From NCBI RefSeq assembly GCF_026210795.1, contig NC_089443.1, forward strand, positions 3,472,001 to 3,536,000: 64,000 nucleotides of DNA, read 5' to 3'. The notes under the pieces were generated by a model. That model worked only from the letters and a program-made list of their open reading frames with translations. It did no database searches and was not told where the DNA came from. The stretch is from Rhizophagus irregularis (lineage: Eukaryota > Glomeromycota > Glomeromycetes > Glomerales > Glomeraceae). The translations under genes and the position numbers were made by a program. Shown in pieces: positions 1-11,499 of the stretch (within the stretch, counting starts at the first letter, position 1; each line of letters begins with the position of its first letter).

Positions 1-47
1 GGATTTTACTTATAATTATGGCAGTCCAAAATAATTTGGGTGGTATG
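1..47. repeat. Right end of a 169-bp TA-flanked MITE (truncated by window edge)
   Basis: The first 47 bases match the right half of the foldback element at 3702-3870, including the core CCAAAATAATTTGGG, and stop at a TA dinucleotide. Only the end of the element lies in the window. Confidence 0.6.
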
Positions 48-369
48 TATAATATATAAGCATTTTCTGGGATCCTTGTACAAGCCTTTCTAGTTATATG
101 TATAGATGTTTAGTTAAATAATAGAATTAATTGGTATTTATTTTACTGTGATACTCATAGATGATCCAGCTATATATTAATGCAGCTATTTAGTAAATTT
201 TTTTATCAACATATTCCATTATTATATTTATTATATAACATAAAATTTATATAAAAATTTTAGTAGGTAATAATTATCAAAAATTTTTTGAAAGATTTTA
301 TAAATGTCATAATAGTTTTACTAAAAATGATTTTTAATAATTATTTAATAAGATTATATATAGGAATGG

Positions 370-1262
370 TAATAATTAGTCATAGTTAATCATCAGTTAG
401 TCATAACTGATCAAGAACTTTTGACCGACTGGTTATTCTAATTAATTGCTATAATTGATTATTTGACTGACAATTTGATTGCTTAACCAATTATTATCAA
501 TCTAGTTTTTAACATTTTTTATTAAAAAAAATATAAAAACCCTTTTTTTTTTACAATTTTTTTTATTAAAATAATTAAAAAATATTATAAAAACATTTTT
601 TTTTTAATTAATTATTAATAAAAATATTTTTACAATGTTTTTTATTAAAATAATTAAAAATGTTTGTAAAAAATGTTTTTTTCATTAAATTATTAATAAA
701 AAATATTTTTACAACAGTTTCTATTAAAATTATTAAAAAATGTTGTAAAAACGTTTCTTATTAAATTTTTTATAATTTTTTTTAATTGAAATATTGTGAA
801 AATATTTTTTATTAATAATTTTATAACAAAGAACATTTTCACATTTTTTTTAATAAAAAATATTGCAGAAACATTAAAAATTAGACTAATAATAATCAGT
901 CAAATGGTTAATTAAACAGTCAGTCAGAAATCTTAACTGACCAATATCAGTCATGATCATGACCAATCATTAAAATTGCTTGTCTAAACCTCTTCAAAAT
1001 TCTACGATTAGTTTCATCAAAATTTTACTATAGATTTATTATAGTTTCGGCAGAGTTTCAGCAGTTTCGGTATTTATAATAAGTTTTGGCAGTTTCACCT
1101 TTCTCCAAAGTTTTGCCAGTTTTTTAATATAACTTTAATATAGTTTCAGCAGAATTTCGCTTTTCAGCGAAACGCCATCTTACCTAAATCCCTAAGTTTC
1201 AGCAAGCAACCTTACCAATCATAATCAGTTAATAATTGTAACCGTTACTATTTTAGATTATC
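370..1262. repeat. Degenerate foldback repeat interrupted by a hAT-type MITE
   Basis: Both flanks are rich in inverted AGTCAGT/ACTGACT and TTAACTGAT words. The centre (540-860) is a run of A/T tracts with a repeated AAAAATATTGTAAAAAC-like unit. The MITE at 971-1214 sits inside it. Similar ACTGATTAACTGACAG words flank the hAT transposase relic near 40 kb, so this may be a non-coding hAT derivative. Borders are approximate. Confidence 0.4.
971..1214 (-). mobile_element. hAT-type MITE, copy 1 (244 bp)
   Basis: Terminal inverted repeats are near TAAGGTTGCTTG and CAAGCAACCTTA; the left end here has decayed to TAAAATTGCTTG. The interior carries repeated GCCGAAACT-like words on the minus strand. 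It is flanked by a perfect 8-bp duplication, CCAATCAT, at 963-970 and 1215-1222. An 8-bp duplication is typical of hAT transposition. It has no coding capacity. Confidence 0.85.
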
Positions 1263-1771
1263 CTAATTCATGAATATATATGGAATTTCTTTATAATTAA
1301 AAATATATTGTACATATTGTTTTACTAACTTTAAATTTATAGAAAGTATAAGAATCTGTAAATATATATTTAAAATATTTATTATATAATTTAAATGTTT
1401 CATTATGTAATTTTACAAAGGAAATTTATAGACTATTACTTATTAATATTCAAAATAAGAAAAATAAATATAGATTCTGGCAATTATTAGCAATCCTAAG
1501 TAACAAAAATTAAATTAAAATGAACTTTTTATTTATAAAAATAAACTAATGTCTTTAAAATTTTCTTCTATTTACTGTTGAAAATGCATCAATTTTTCAA
1601 TACATTTTAAAATTTGCTAATTATATTACAATAAACAAAGGATATGAAAGATCACTTTCATTTATGAATAATAATAGAATAAAATAACCTAATTGGATTT
1701 TTACTGAATCATATAACTCAATATATAAGTTTAAGTTTAATCAAGATTATAAAAATAGATTAATTTTATAT
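1263..1771. other. AT-rich spacer, no gene seen
   Basis: No open frame of note, no recognisable transposase motif and no clear inverted repeat was found here. Confidence 0.5.
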
Positions 1772-3030
1772 TCACCAGAGGTGAATTTACTTCTGGTGAA
1801 ATTCACCAGAGTTTTATATTAATTTTGTTTATATTACATTTTACAATTTTATATATATAAATAAAAATTTTTTTATGAATTTTTTTAAACTGCATACAAC
1901 TCAATTTTATAAATTAGAAATGAAATTTATAGAGAAATTTGTGTTTTTTATAACACTACTAACTGTTTAACTTTTAAAGTTTTATATTTTTTATTTAATA
2001 ACTTTAGAGTGTAATTTCACTACTTTAGTCAAATGAAATCAATTTCTTTTATTAATTAAAAGTTGTTCAACAAAGCCAAAACTAATTGTATATTATTTTT
2101 TATAAGTGTAGGTATAATACATATAAACAAACCTATATTTTTCATAATGGTACTAACTTTCAAAATTATTTTTTCATTTATTAACTTCAGAGCGTAATTT
2201 CACTACTTTAGTCAAATGAAATCGACTTTCTAAATTAATTGAAAATTGTTCAGCAAGGTCGAAACTATGTGTATATTAATTTTCATAGGTGTAGGTATAA
2301 TATATATGGAGAAACCAACATTTTTCATAATAGTACTAACTTTTAATTTTTTTTTTCTGTTTACTAACTTTAGAGCGTAATTTCACCACTTTAGTCAAAT
2401 GAAATCGACTTTCTAAATTAATTGAAAATTGTTCAGCAAGGTCGAAACTATTTGTATATTAATTTTAATGGGTGTAGGTATAATATATATGGAAAAATCT
2501 ACATTTTTCATAATGGTATTAACTTTCTTTTTTTTTCTGTTTATTAACTTCAGCGCATAATTTCACCACTTTAGTCAAATGAAATCGACTTTCTAACTTA
2601 ATTGAAAATTGGTCAGCAAGGTCAAAACTACTTATATATTAATTTTTATGGGTATAGGTATAATACATATGGAGAAATCTACGTTTTTCATCATAGTACT
2701 AACTTTTGAATTTTTTTTTTCTATTTATTAACTTTAGAGCGTAATTTCACCACTTTAGTCAAATGAAATTTACTTCCTTTATTAATTGAAAGTTGTTTAG
2801 CAGTATAAAATCTACTTAATACTTGTAAGATTTATCCCATTTTTTATAATAATACTAACTTATGAATTATTGTATAATATATTATTATATTTAAACTATA
2901 TATATTCAGTTTTTATTAATAAAATTATTAGTTTTTTCAAAACAAAACAATTTAAATTTTAATAAATTATATAATATAGGTGAACTTTACCTTGGGTGAA
3001 TTTCATCACTGGTGAGCGTTAAAATCACTC
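1772..3030. repeat. Satellite of five ~182-bp units bounded by inverted GGTGAA motifs
   Basis: Five head-to-tail units begin near 2001, 2185, 2367, 2548 and 2732. Each carries CACTTTAGTCAAATGAAAT, a GTTCAGCAAGGTC-like word, a GTGTAGGTATAATA-like word and TTTTTCATAATRGTACTAAC. The middle units are most alike. The array is flanked by TTCACCAGAGGTGAA-like sequence at 1772-1815 and by inverted GGTGAACTTTACC / CACTGGTGAGCG at 2980-3030. This suggests a tandem array grown inside a foldback element. Confidence 0.75.
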
Positions 3031-3659
3031 TATAAAAATAATCTCTAATTTTAAACAACTTTTAGTTCAATATTTAAACCTCATATTCAGTTATTTTTAT
3101 ATATTAAAAAGAATTAGAAATTGTAACAAAAACCTTTATGAATATTATTAATAGGATTATATGAGTTACCTGTTTAATTGCTAATATAGATAAATAAATT
3201 TCATATTTTTTTGTACTTTTATTCTTTTTTCTTTTATTTTTATTTTCTTTTATATTTCTTTGATAGTTAAATAAATAGAATTTATATTATTGGAAATGTT
3301 AAATAAGGATTAAGTAGTCTTTTAGTATTATATTCTTTGTATATTTAATTTTTTATATATTAAAAGAAACATATTTTAAGTCTAATACTTCTATACAATA
3401 TAATAAAATTAATATACTTTTTACTATTGCTACTTTGATGATTTAACAGAATATTTAGTATATTGATTCCTTAATTTTAATATATATAAAAGGATATGAT
3501 GATATAATAGAAGAATATTTGAAGTATTAGATGGTAAAAATAGTTTTAGGATGATTAGTACATTTTTTAATATTGATTTACAAGAAAAAAATTTATAAAA
3601 CATCATAATATAATGAATCTTTTAGCATTCTAAGTATATAAAAAGTAAGGTGTTATATA
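3031..3659. other. AT-rich spacer, no gene seen
   Basis: Only A/T tracts and short stop-rich frames are visible. Confidence 0.5.
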
Positions 3660-4075
3660 AGCATTCTACTTATTTATAAGATAAGTTATTTCCAAGCTAT
3701 ACATGCTACCCAAATTATTTTGGGATGCCATAATTATAATTTGGGATATCGTAATTTATTCAGTTTATATATAATTTACTATGTAAAGTGCCAAAATAAT
3801 TTGAGATGTCATAATTGAATTTGGGATTTTACTTATAATTACGGCAACCCAAAATAATTTGAATGGCATATATATTCTAAGCTTAAAGTAAAAATTATAT
3901 ATAAAATTTTTTTGCAGATCCTATTATAAAAGGAAATTTTATGTTACATTATTATGATTTTTTTCTTTTTAACTAATTAACCAATAGAATTTAAAAAAAA
4001 AGTAAAGTAAAAATTATTAGTAAAAAGCCAATTTCTACAATAACCTTTTATATTAATATAAGTAAATGAAATTCT
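3660..4075. repeat. MITE with AGAATxxxxTTACTTATAA-like ends, interrupted at 3702
   Basis: The left part has ATTCTACTTATTTATAAG; the right part ends with AAGTAAATGAAATTCTATTA, its inverted counterpart. An internal GCAGATCCTATTATAAAAGG word recurs in related copies at 32515-32722 and 57947-58990. The 169-bp TA-MITE is nested inside. Confidence 0.5.
3702..3870. mobile_element. 169-bp TA-flanked foldback MITE
   Basis: Nearly palindromic: CATGCTACCCAAATTATTTT at the left mirrors AAAATAATTTGAATGGCATA at the right, with TA on both sides. A second copy at 63165-63585, less its hAT-type insert, is the same length. The end of a third copy opens the window. Confidence 0.75.
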
Positions 4076-4353
4076 ATTATATATTATAAATATGATATTT
4101 TACTTATTAAGTACAATTGGCTAACCAATAATATATATACAGTCAAGACTATGCATAATCACCACTTTCGGTCGTCAAAAATTGGTGATTATAAATAGGT
4201 GTGATTGTATAATAACTTTATCATATCATACATTCATATTAAAATTACTACGCGGTTATTATATAGAGTTTTTTTATAAATACAAACATTAATCACAAAA
4301 AGAAAATAAGATATTATATTAATGCCATTATATTTTATTTATTAACATGCAAA

Positions 4354-6396
4354 TTAATTGAAAAAAGAGTCAATAGAAGTTTGTTTTTTACTTTCAAATA
4401 ATTTGACGTTCATTAATTTTGAATATTTGTTGAAAATTTTTAAATCTTCAGAACAAAAACCTGAATGATCAGATTGCTGGGTAAAAAAAGTAATAAAGGT
4501 TTTCAAACCTTGTGCCGCTTCTTTTATGCTAATTATTTCCAGTTCAGGTTCGCTATCACTAATAACTTCCTCACTAGAATCTTTAGTAACATATTCGATA
4601 ATTTGTTTATCATCTAGAAATTCTTCAACCGGTAGTTCTTCCAATTCTTTTATATAATGATCAATATCATCTAAAAAAGGTGTACCAATATCAGGTAAAA
4701 TCTCAAAAAGTTCTTCAATTTCTTCAAATTCAACATCTAACTCCATGTCGATTTGATCAGATGCAACTTCTCTTTGGACATGATTTACTGATGGCAAAAT
4801 TCCTGCTTTAGCCCAACAGTTTGAAATTGTATTTTGTGATACATCTAACCATGCGTCCGACAAATAATTAATTGCTTCTAGTAAATTAAGTTTTCTTAAT
4901 TTTTTTTAAAAAAATAAATAAATAAATTAATTAATTAATAATTACATCATAAATTATCAGTTAAAAAAAAATTTATTTACTGGCCTATATCTTCCCCATT
5001 GTCAAATTGTCTTATTAAATGCCGACAATAATATTGTTTATATTTAACCTATATTTTCAAAAAATGATAGATAATTAATTAAAATAAAATAACTATATTA
5101 TTCTAACAAAAAATAACATTCAAATTTATTGCTAACCTTAAAATTATTAATTATACCTTGATCCATTGGTTGCAAATGAGAAGTGGTGTTAGGCGGAAGA
5201 TATTTAATAGTAATATTTGTAAGTTCTAATGGTTGAGATAAATCATCAAATAGTTGACGAGATTTTTTTGATTTAGATACTGCCCGTTTTTTTCCTTTTT
5301 TATTTTTAGCTGCATGTGACGATTCTGCAGCTGAAGTTTCATCGGAATTGTAAAGCTAAAGTTTAATTTTAAAATTAATTATAATTATAGATGGAAATAT
5401 ATACAAAATAAATAGTAAATTATTTACTTCATTATTATTTGCTTCTTTTTTCTTAGGCTCTAAATGTGATGATGCATTGTTTAATAATATTAAAACTTGC
5501 CACTTTTGGACCCGAAATTTATTGTCAAGAATTTTAATCCAATGGCGAAAAATATCTTATGTCATCCATGCTTTTTTGTTCCAATAATAAGAAACTGGTA
5601 AATTACTTATATTGATTCTATGAAGACAATGAGGTTTTTGCGCATTTCCAATCACAAGTGGTTTGATCTTTTCAGTTCCATTTGAGTTACACCCTAAAAG
5701 TACCGTAATCCTAGTTTTATCGTATTATAGTAATAAAACATATTGAATATAATTTAATAATAAATAAATTTTAATACAAATATAAGAAGATCTTACTTTC
5801 TTTGTTCCAGAAACAGGTCCGGATGCAAGTGTTTGATTAGGTGTCATGCGATAAAAAAGTCCCGTTTCATCAAAATTAAACACATCATTTGGATCATATT
5901 TAGAAATTAATTCTTGTAATTCAGCCCGCAATTCTGGTAATGTAGATAAAGGCTCACTATTGGATTCTCCATGTATTCATTGCTTGCTTAAATTATTTCG
6001 CGATTTAAATCCACCTAACCAACCATTTGAAAATCCAATAGCATTCTCTGCTATATTTAAATCCTGTGCAAATTCTTTAGCTTTTTCTCGTAAAATATTA
6101 TCTGATAAAATCATATTTTTTGATAATGCTTGTTTTACCCAAATAGAAAGTGCTTGTTCAAGTGAAGGATACTTTACTTCACGATGCCTATAAGTTGAAG
6201 AAGTATTATTTGTTATAGAAAGCCATCGCTCTCTATCCTTTAAAATCTTAGATATTGTTGGTCTTTTAATATTTATATTATGAAGTCGGTTAAAATATAT
6301 TGCAATATTTTCATGGGATATATTTGGGTTTTTAATTTGATAATTACATATTTTATATTTTATTTCGTCACTTATAGCCATCCTTGTTTGTGTCAT
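4354..6396 (-). pseudogene. Tigger/pogo (CENP-B/jerky-like) transposase, dead
   Basis: A minus-strand multi-exon transposase. The N-terminal helix-turn-helix starts at 6396 (MTQTRMAISDEIKYKIC) and is followed by a CENP-B-type domain (SLEQALSIWVKQAL, SNGWLGGFKSR). The first DDE aspartate is in FNFDETGLFYR near 5900. An intron follows exon end 5797. The next exon, about 5712-5427, has SYYWNKKAWM and then LILLNNASSH, where family members have an aspartate at the first N, so the second catalytic residue is lost. The third motif LPPNTTSHLQPMDQGII lies near 5150. A C-terminal acidic exon (4354-4863) ends in IDSFFN. In-frame stops occur after NLSKQ (TGA, 5977) and after KKAWMT (TAA). The element cannot encode an active enzyme. 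Confidence 0.85.
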
Positions 6397-6585
6397 TATA
6401 ACGTGTAAAAGAGAACAAAGAAAAAAAAATAAAGAAAAAATGATATTTTGTATCATTGTCATTAAAAAGGAAAAGATAATCTCTGATAATTGTTAAATTT
6501 AGCAAAATAAAAGGATGCGTGATTTTCTATTTAAATTCATCAACCATGATGTAATGTACATTTGATCATGTGATATGTGATAATA

Positions 6586-7546
6586 CAGTCAACTCCCTCT
6601 ATAGTCACTTCCGTTATAGTCACATTCTACTATATAGTCACACCAGTTGAATGTTCAAAACACTTTATTATTAAAATCTATCCTATATAGTCACAATCTA
6701 TCTATAGTCACTATCACACCTATCCTCAAAAATCTTATATTAAAAAGAACCGTTTATAATCACAGTTATATAAAGAATATATTAAATAACTTGGCATCTA
6801 ATAATCGTACAAAGATGTACCATAGCTTGTTAGAATCGTCTCACTGAGACGAATCGAATGGTGGTAGTTTTATCCTTTTACGATCACTGGCTGATGAGTT
6901 ATTCAACAAAATGTTAAGCATCGGCATTATTATATTCCTTGATTTACGTTTACTGCGCCATTTAACATTTTGCTAAATATCTCGGTACCTAGTGATTATA
7001 AAAAGACGATTAATAGCTCGTTGGAATCGCCTCATCAAGACGAATCGAATGGTGGTAAGCTCATCTCTCTATGATCAATATTGACGGAGTTACTACTTAA
7101 AAACTATTTAATATTTTTTAATTTCGGAAATTGATCTAGTGATTGGATTTCGATGTATTTTATACCATTAGATTCGTCGCATCAAGACGAATCGAATGGT
7201 AGTAAGATCGTCTCTCTAGGATCAATATTGGCAGAGTTATTACACAAAAACCATTAATATTTTTTTAATTTCGGAAATTAATCTAGTGATTGGATTTCGA
7301 TGTATTTTATACCATTAGAACCGTCTCATCAAGACGAATCGAATGGCGGTAAGATCATCTCTCTACGATTAATATTGGAGGAGTTACGATACAATAAAGT
7401 TTTAAGTATAATTTTGGCCAAAATTATGTTAATTTTTGGCCGGAATTATGATATACTAATATAAGAAATTTTTTATATAGTCACATCTCTTTATAATCAC
7501 CAAATATGGACTGTCCCAAATGTGTGACTATAAAGAGAGTTGACTG
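6586..7546. mobile_element. Tigger/pogo-derived MITE, copy A (961 bp, complete)
   Basis: Ends CAGTCAACTCCCTC and GAGAGTTGACTG are inverted, with TA at 6584-6585 and 7547-7548. It has no coding capacity. It contains four copies of a hairpin module (TCGTCTCATCAAGACGAATC or variants near 6837, 7030, 7174 and 7319); the last three recur at about 145-bp spacing with TTTAATTTCGGAAATTGATC between them. Other copies: 39105-39871 (chimeric), 52463-55990 (interrupted) and 51751-51939 (end fragment). Confidence 0.9.
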
Positions 7547-7727
7547 TATATAGTTAATTTTATAATAATTTAAACTAAAGTTTGTTTTTATATCGGTGAT
7601 AGTGATTAGCATATAATGGTGATTATAAAAAGTGAATATCAGTCTTAAAATTTTAAGGCATTGAAATTAAGTGATAATATACAGGATGTGATTATATATG
7701 GGGTGATTATAGACAGGTCTGACTGTA

Positions 7728-7980
7728 TAAGATATTTTTTTAATATAATAAATGATTCATTAACTAATAATATTAGATTTTTTCTTTTACTTATATATTA
7801 TTCTATAACTTGTAATTTAATAAACTAGTAAATATATTGTGGATAAAAAAAAAAATATTATTAAAAAATTTATTAAATTTTTATTTTTTTACTTATTAAA
7901 CTATACTTTTGTTTTTATAATATAAATTAAATTTTTTATAATATTAGTTAAAATAATAATATATATTACTTATGAAAATA
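7728..7980. other. AT-rich spacer
   Basis: Nothing beyond A/T tracts is seen between the Tigger element and the next MITE. Confidence 0.4.
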
Positions 7981-8275
7981 AAATTTGTGCATATCTGCGC
8001 ATGTGCACATTCCTCCATTTTTGGTAATTTTTATATAGTAAATTTGTCGATCATTAATTATCACGTGATTTTAGTAAAATCCTGATTTTTTTAAATATTC
8101 ATGCCGCAACTCTCACGTACATATTATAGAGTCTTAAAAATTTTATTTATTATGTGTATTTTTGCCTATTCTACAACATTACTTAATGAGCCATGAAGGG
8201 TTTAAAATGTCATTTTTGACTTTTATATATAATATATCCATAGGAGTGCGTATATGCGCAGGTGCGCACAAATTT
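7981..8275. repeat. Foldback MITE with GC-richer ends
   Basis: The left end AATTTGTGCATATCTGCGCA and the right end TGCGCAGGTGCGCACAAATT are inverted repeats of about 33 bp. They stand out by alternating GC/AT dinucleotides in an AT-rich setting. The interior is non-coding. Confidence 0.65.
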
Positions 8276-10020
8276 TAAACCCATTACTTATTATTAGTTT
8301 TATAAAAAGTTTTATTTTTATTTTCAGATAAATTTTTTTTTAACATCATAATATTTATCAAAGCATTTACTAAATATTTATAAATAGCACTTATTGAATA
8401 CAAGATGTGTTGAAAAAGTATTTATAAATGTTAAATTAAAGTATTAAAAAAATGCTTAAAAAATTAAATAATTAATAAATAATAAAATATTGTAGTATTT
8501 TATTTTTTTATTACTTAATAAATGCAAATTTTTAATACTATTCAAATACTGCTATTTGATAAATACAAGACTTCCATTTGGTTAAACTTCATGATGAACT
8601 AATAATATTTAATTATATATATAATTATTAATTTTAATTAATAAAAATACTTAATTTATATTATGTAAGTTTTACTTAATTTAATATTTATCACAATTCT
8701 TAAAAATATTTATTTTAATTTTAAACTAAAATTACTAAAAAAATTAGAAGATTTGATAAGTTGATAAAATGCTAAAATAGCAAAACTTTGTTAAAACTAT
8801 ATAAAAGTTTTATTAAAAAATAAAAAATTAGCAAAATTTTAAAGAAAAGCAAAACCTAATAAAACTTATTATAAATGCTAAAGCTGTCAAAATCTTTACT
8901 GAAATTATAATAAAATTATAGTAAAATTTTGAAGAAACTAATTGTAAAATTTTGAAGAGGTTTGTAATACCAGTGATTTTAACTGTTCATTATTTGAAGT
9001 ATTTATCTATTTAAAAAATTATTCTTTACAAATTTTTTTATTTATATTTTAAATTTTTACATTATAATAATTAATAATAATAATTAAAACTGAAATATTT
9101 AGTTATTTAATAAAATTAAAATAGTTTTTAAATATTAAAAATTAAAAAACAAAATGCCAAAATTAAAATTCTATAGGATTTCTATATAGAATTTCCATAG
9201 ATTTTTAATTATAATAAATACTTATAATTTATAAATATTTTTTAAAAAATTATTTTTTATAATATATAATATAATATTATATATTTTTATAATAAAATTA
9301 TAATTTTTATATAATTAAATTTAATAGTTTAGTTAGTAATAAACCTGAAATTAATTAGTAACAAATTGAAAAAAAGGTTAGACAGGCATTACTAATGATA
9401 GTTATATTAAAAATTATATAATTATATGTTTTTTTTAAATAATATCCAATTTTAATTACTTTTAAAATTATAAATAACTCTAAAATTAATTTTTATAGTA
9501 AACCTACATCCTATATATTAAAATCTAAAATCTAAAATCATCTTTTATAGTAATATAAAATAACTTAATTTAATAGCTTGAATTTTTTAATTTAAAATAT
9601 ATATTTAATCTTTTTGATCAAATAATTCATAGTAATATGTATAATTCATTAGAAATATAATTAAATAAATCAATTACAGAAAATATAGAAGTTTTTCTGT
9701 TTTCTGATTAATAAATTAAATTATTTGTAAAACTTTTTTAATATAATTTATCTTTAATATTTTTTATATTACAATATAAACAAATTAGATTCAGTTACCA
9801 GAAAAGAAAATATCAATTAATTAATGAATATTAATATCATCAATTATTCCATTATTTTTTAAATCAATTAATTGTAAAGTAAATATTTCACCAACTTTAG
9901 ATAATGATTCATAATTTTCTTTACCAATATAAAAAGCATCATAAAAAAAATAATTGAAATTAATATGCTACAATATTAGTATGATATATATATTATATAT
10001 AGTAATGTAAAAAATTAATG
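8276..10020. other. AT-rich spacer with one decayed hAT-type MITE
   Basis: 8757-8966 resembles the hAT-type MITE family (AAAACTTATTATAAATGCTAAA, ATTTTGAAGAGGTTTG) but has lost recognisable ends and target duplication. No gene is visible in the rest. Confidence 0.4.
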
Positions 10021-10706
10021 TATAGTACCTAAATTAGAACACACCGTGAAGATAATCGTTTGGATGAGAGCATAATACTTCGGAGGAACAATGGAACATC
10101 ACCTAGAATCCTTACCTCTTTCGAACGGAGCATTTAATTATATTGATAGAATGGGTAAAATGATTCCATCTTATGGGCAAAATAAATATGATCCTAAAAT
10201 GGTAACCCTCAACACTCAACACGCAATATAAGAATATCGAAAGGAAAAAGACATTATACATAAGAAATATAATGCGGAGACTAAGGAAAAATGATATCTC
10301 AGTGCATTAATAGTCTTTTAATGAAATGTATGAGTCACACGTTATGCAATTACACTGTATTGCTGGGCCAACTAGGCCTTGCATTTGTAAAGATCGAAAG
10401 AAGTTCTTTAGACAAAAGCGCTTTCTGATAGATAAGCGTGCTATCTCGATTTACACCCAAAACTTTGAGGTAAACAAAGAACTAAACAAATATAAACGTA
10501 AAAAGGTTGTCATAATTCTAGATCTCGATTAAGAAGATTTTAGATTTTCTCCAATATACTTACAATATGCTTACACAAAAATCCTTTCGTGAAATCTGGA
10601 CAATTGCAATCTGGTAAATGCGCAATAGTAACTGTATAAACCTGAATAATTTTTTTTTTTAAAAAAAACAAGTTAATAAATTTGAACGTAAAAGTTTCGT
10701 TGCAGG
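10021..10706 (+). other. Higher-GC degenerate segment, possible old coding sequence
   Basis: Base composition is less AT-rich than the surroundings. Short frames look coding (for example CICKDRKKFFRQKRFLIDKR at about 10383-10440) but are interrupted. It may be the 5' part of the decayed LINE downstream. I do not recognise a family. Confidence 0.3.
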
Positions 10707-11242
10707 TTAATTAGTCCGAATTCCGAAGTATAACGAATGATCCACACTCCATCCGCACAGGACTATGTACAACAATAAAACACTTCCTACATTGCCAGCT
10801 GGTCCTACGATAACGAATTTTTCGCGGAGATCGTTAATTTTGTTTCGTTCAATCAAGTAAATTCGTTGTTGTTCCGCACGAATCATACGTTCACGGTTAA
10901 GCTGTAATTATCAAAAAAAAAAAAAGAAAAAGAAAAAAAAAAATTATTCACGTAATGAAAATTGATTTTTTTAAAAAAAGAATTCAGTCTTACAAGTGAG
11001 CAACATGTTTTGAAACGAGCCAATCGTTTTTCAGCCTTTGATTTTTTTGATTTTTTCTTTTTCTTTGCAGGACGTGCTTCCCGTTCTCCATTATTATTTT
11101 CATTAGTCGCTCCTCCAATACTAGGAGCTTCAACAGGACCTGTTCCTGCAGGTTGCTCATTTAGTGAAGTTTCTCGTCCAGGAGTTTCAGATTCAGTTCC
11201 TACTGGTTGTTCACGTTGTTGAGTAGAACTAGTACTAGCCAT
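10707..11242 (-). CDS. Unknown two-exon protein with basic linker and C-terminal hydrophobic segment
   Basis: Minus strand. Exon 1 is 11242-10994, the intron 10993-10902 (GTAAGA...ATTACAG), exon 2 10901-10707; about 147 residues if ATG 11242 is used. The frame stays open upstream to a TAG near 11414, so the true start may lie in an earlier exon. The N-terminal half is low-complexity (Ser, Thr, Pro, Glu). A poly-basic stretch, KKKKKSKKSKAEKRLARFK, follows, then a helical charged segment (RERMIRAEQQRIYLIERN). Near the C-terminus is FVIVGPAGNVGSVLLLYIVL, which could be a membrane segment or a decayed Walker A loop (GPxGxGKS without its lysine). I do not recognise the family. Clean splice sites and intact frame suggest a real gene or a recent relic. 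Confidence 0.5.
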
Positions 11243-11499
11243 AGCCACGTCAGGAGGTAATTGTTCAATAACCGTGAGTGTTGTTACTTGAATAGCTGTT
11301 TCCTCAAAACTCGTACTAGGCGCGTATGGAAGTAGTTGTCCAATAGTTGTTGATGTTACTCGAGCAGCTGTTATGATACAAATTTCAGAGGGTTGACCCT
11401 TATACCCCCTCTATTGCGCGAGCTTTTATTAGATATTTAAAACTTATATAACAATTATGTTCATATACTGTAACACCTGAGATGTTTATTATATTATTT

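Larger units (their letters stand above)
4140..7725 (-). mobile_element. Tigger/pogo-type DNA transposon, inactive, with nested MITE
   Basis: The ends CAGTCAAGACTATGC and GTCTGACTG are inverted and share ATAATCACC-like subterminal sequence. TA flanks both sides (4138-4139, 7726-7727), the duplication expected for pogo/Tc1-mariner elements. It carries a CENP-B-like transposase gene on the minus strand (4354-6396) and a 961-bp MITE (6586-7546) inserted near the transposase 5' end. Confidence 0.85.
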
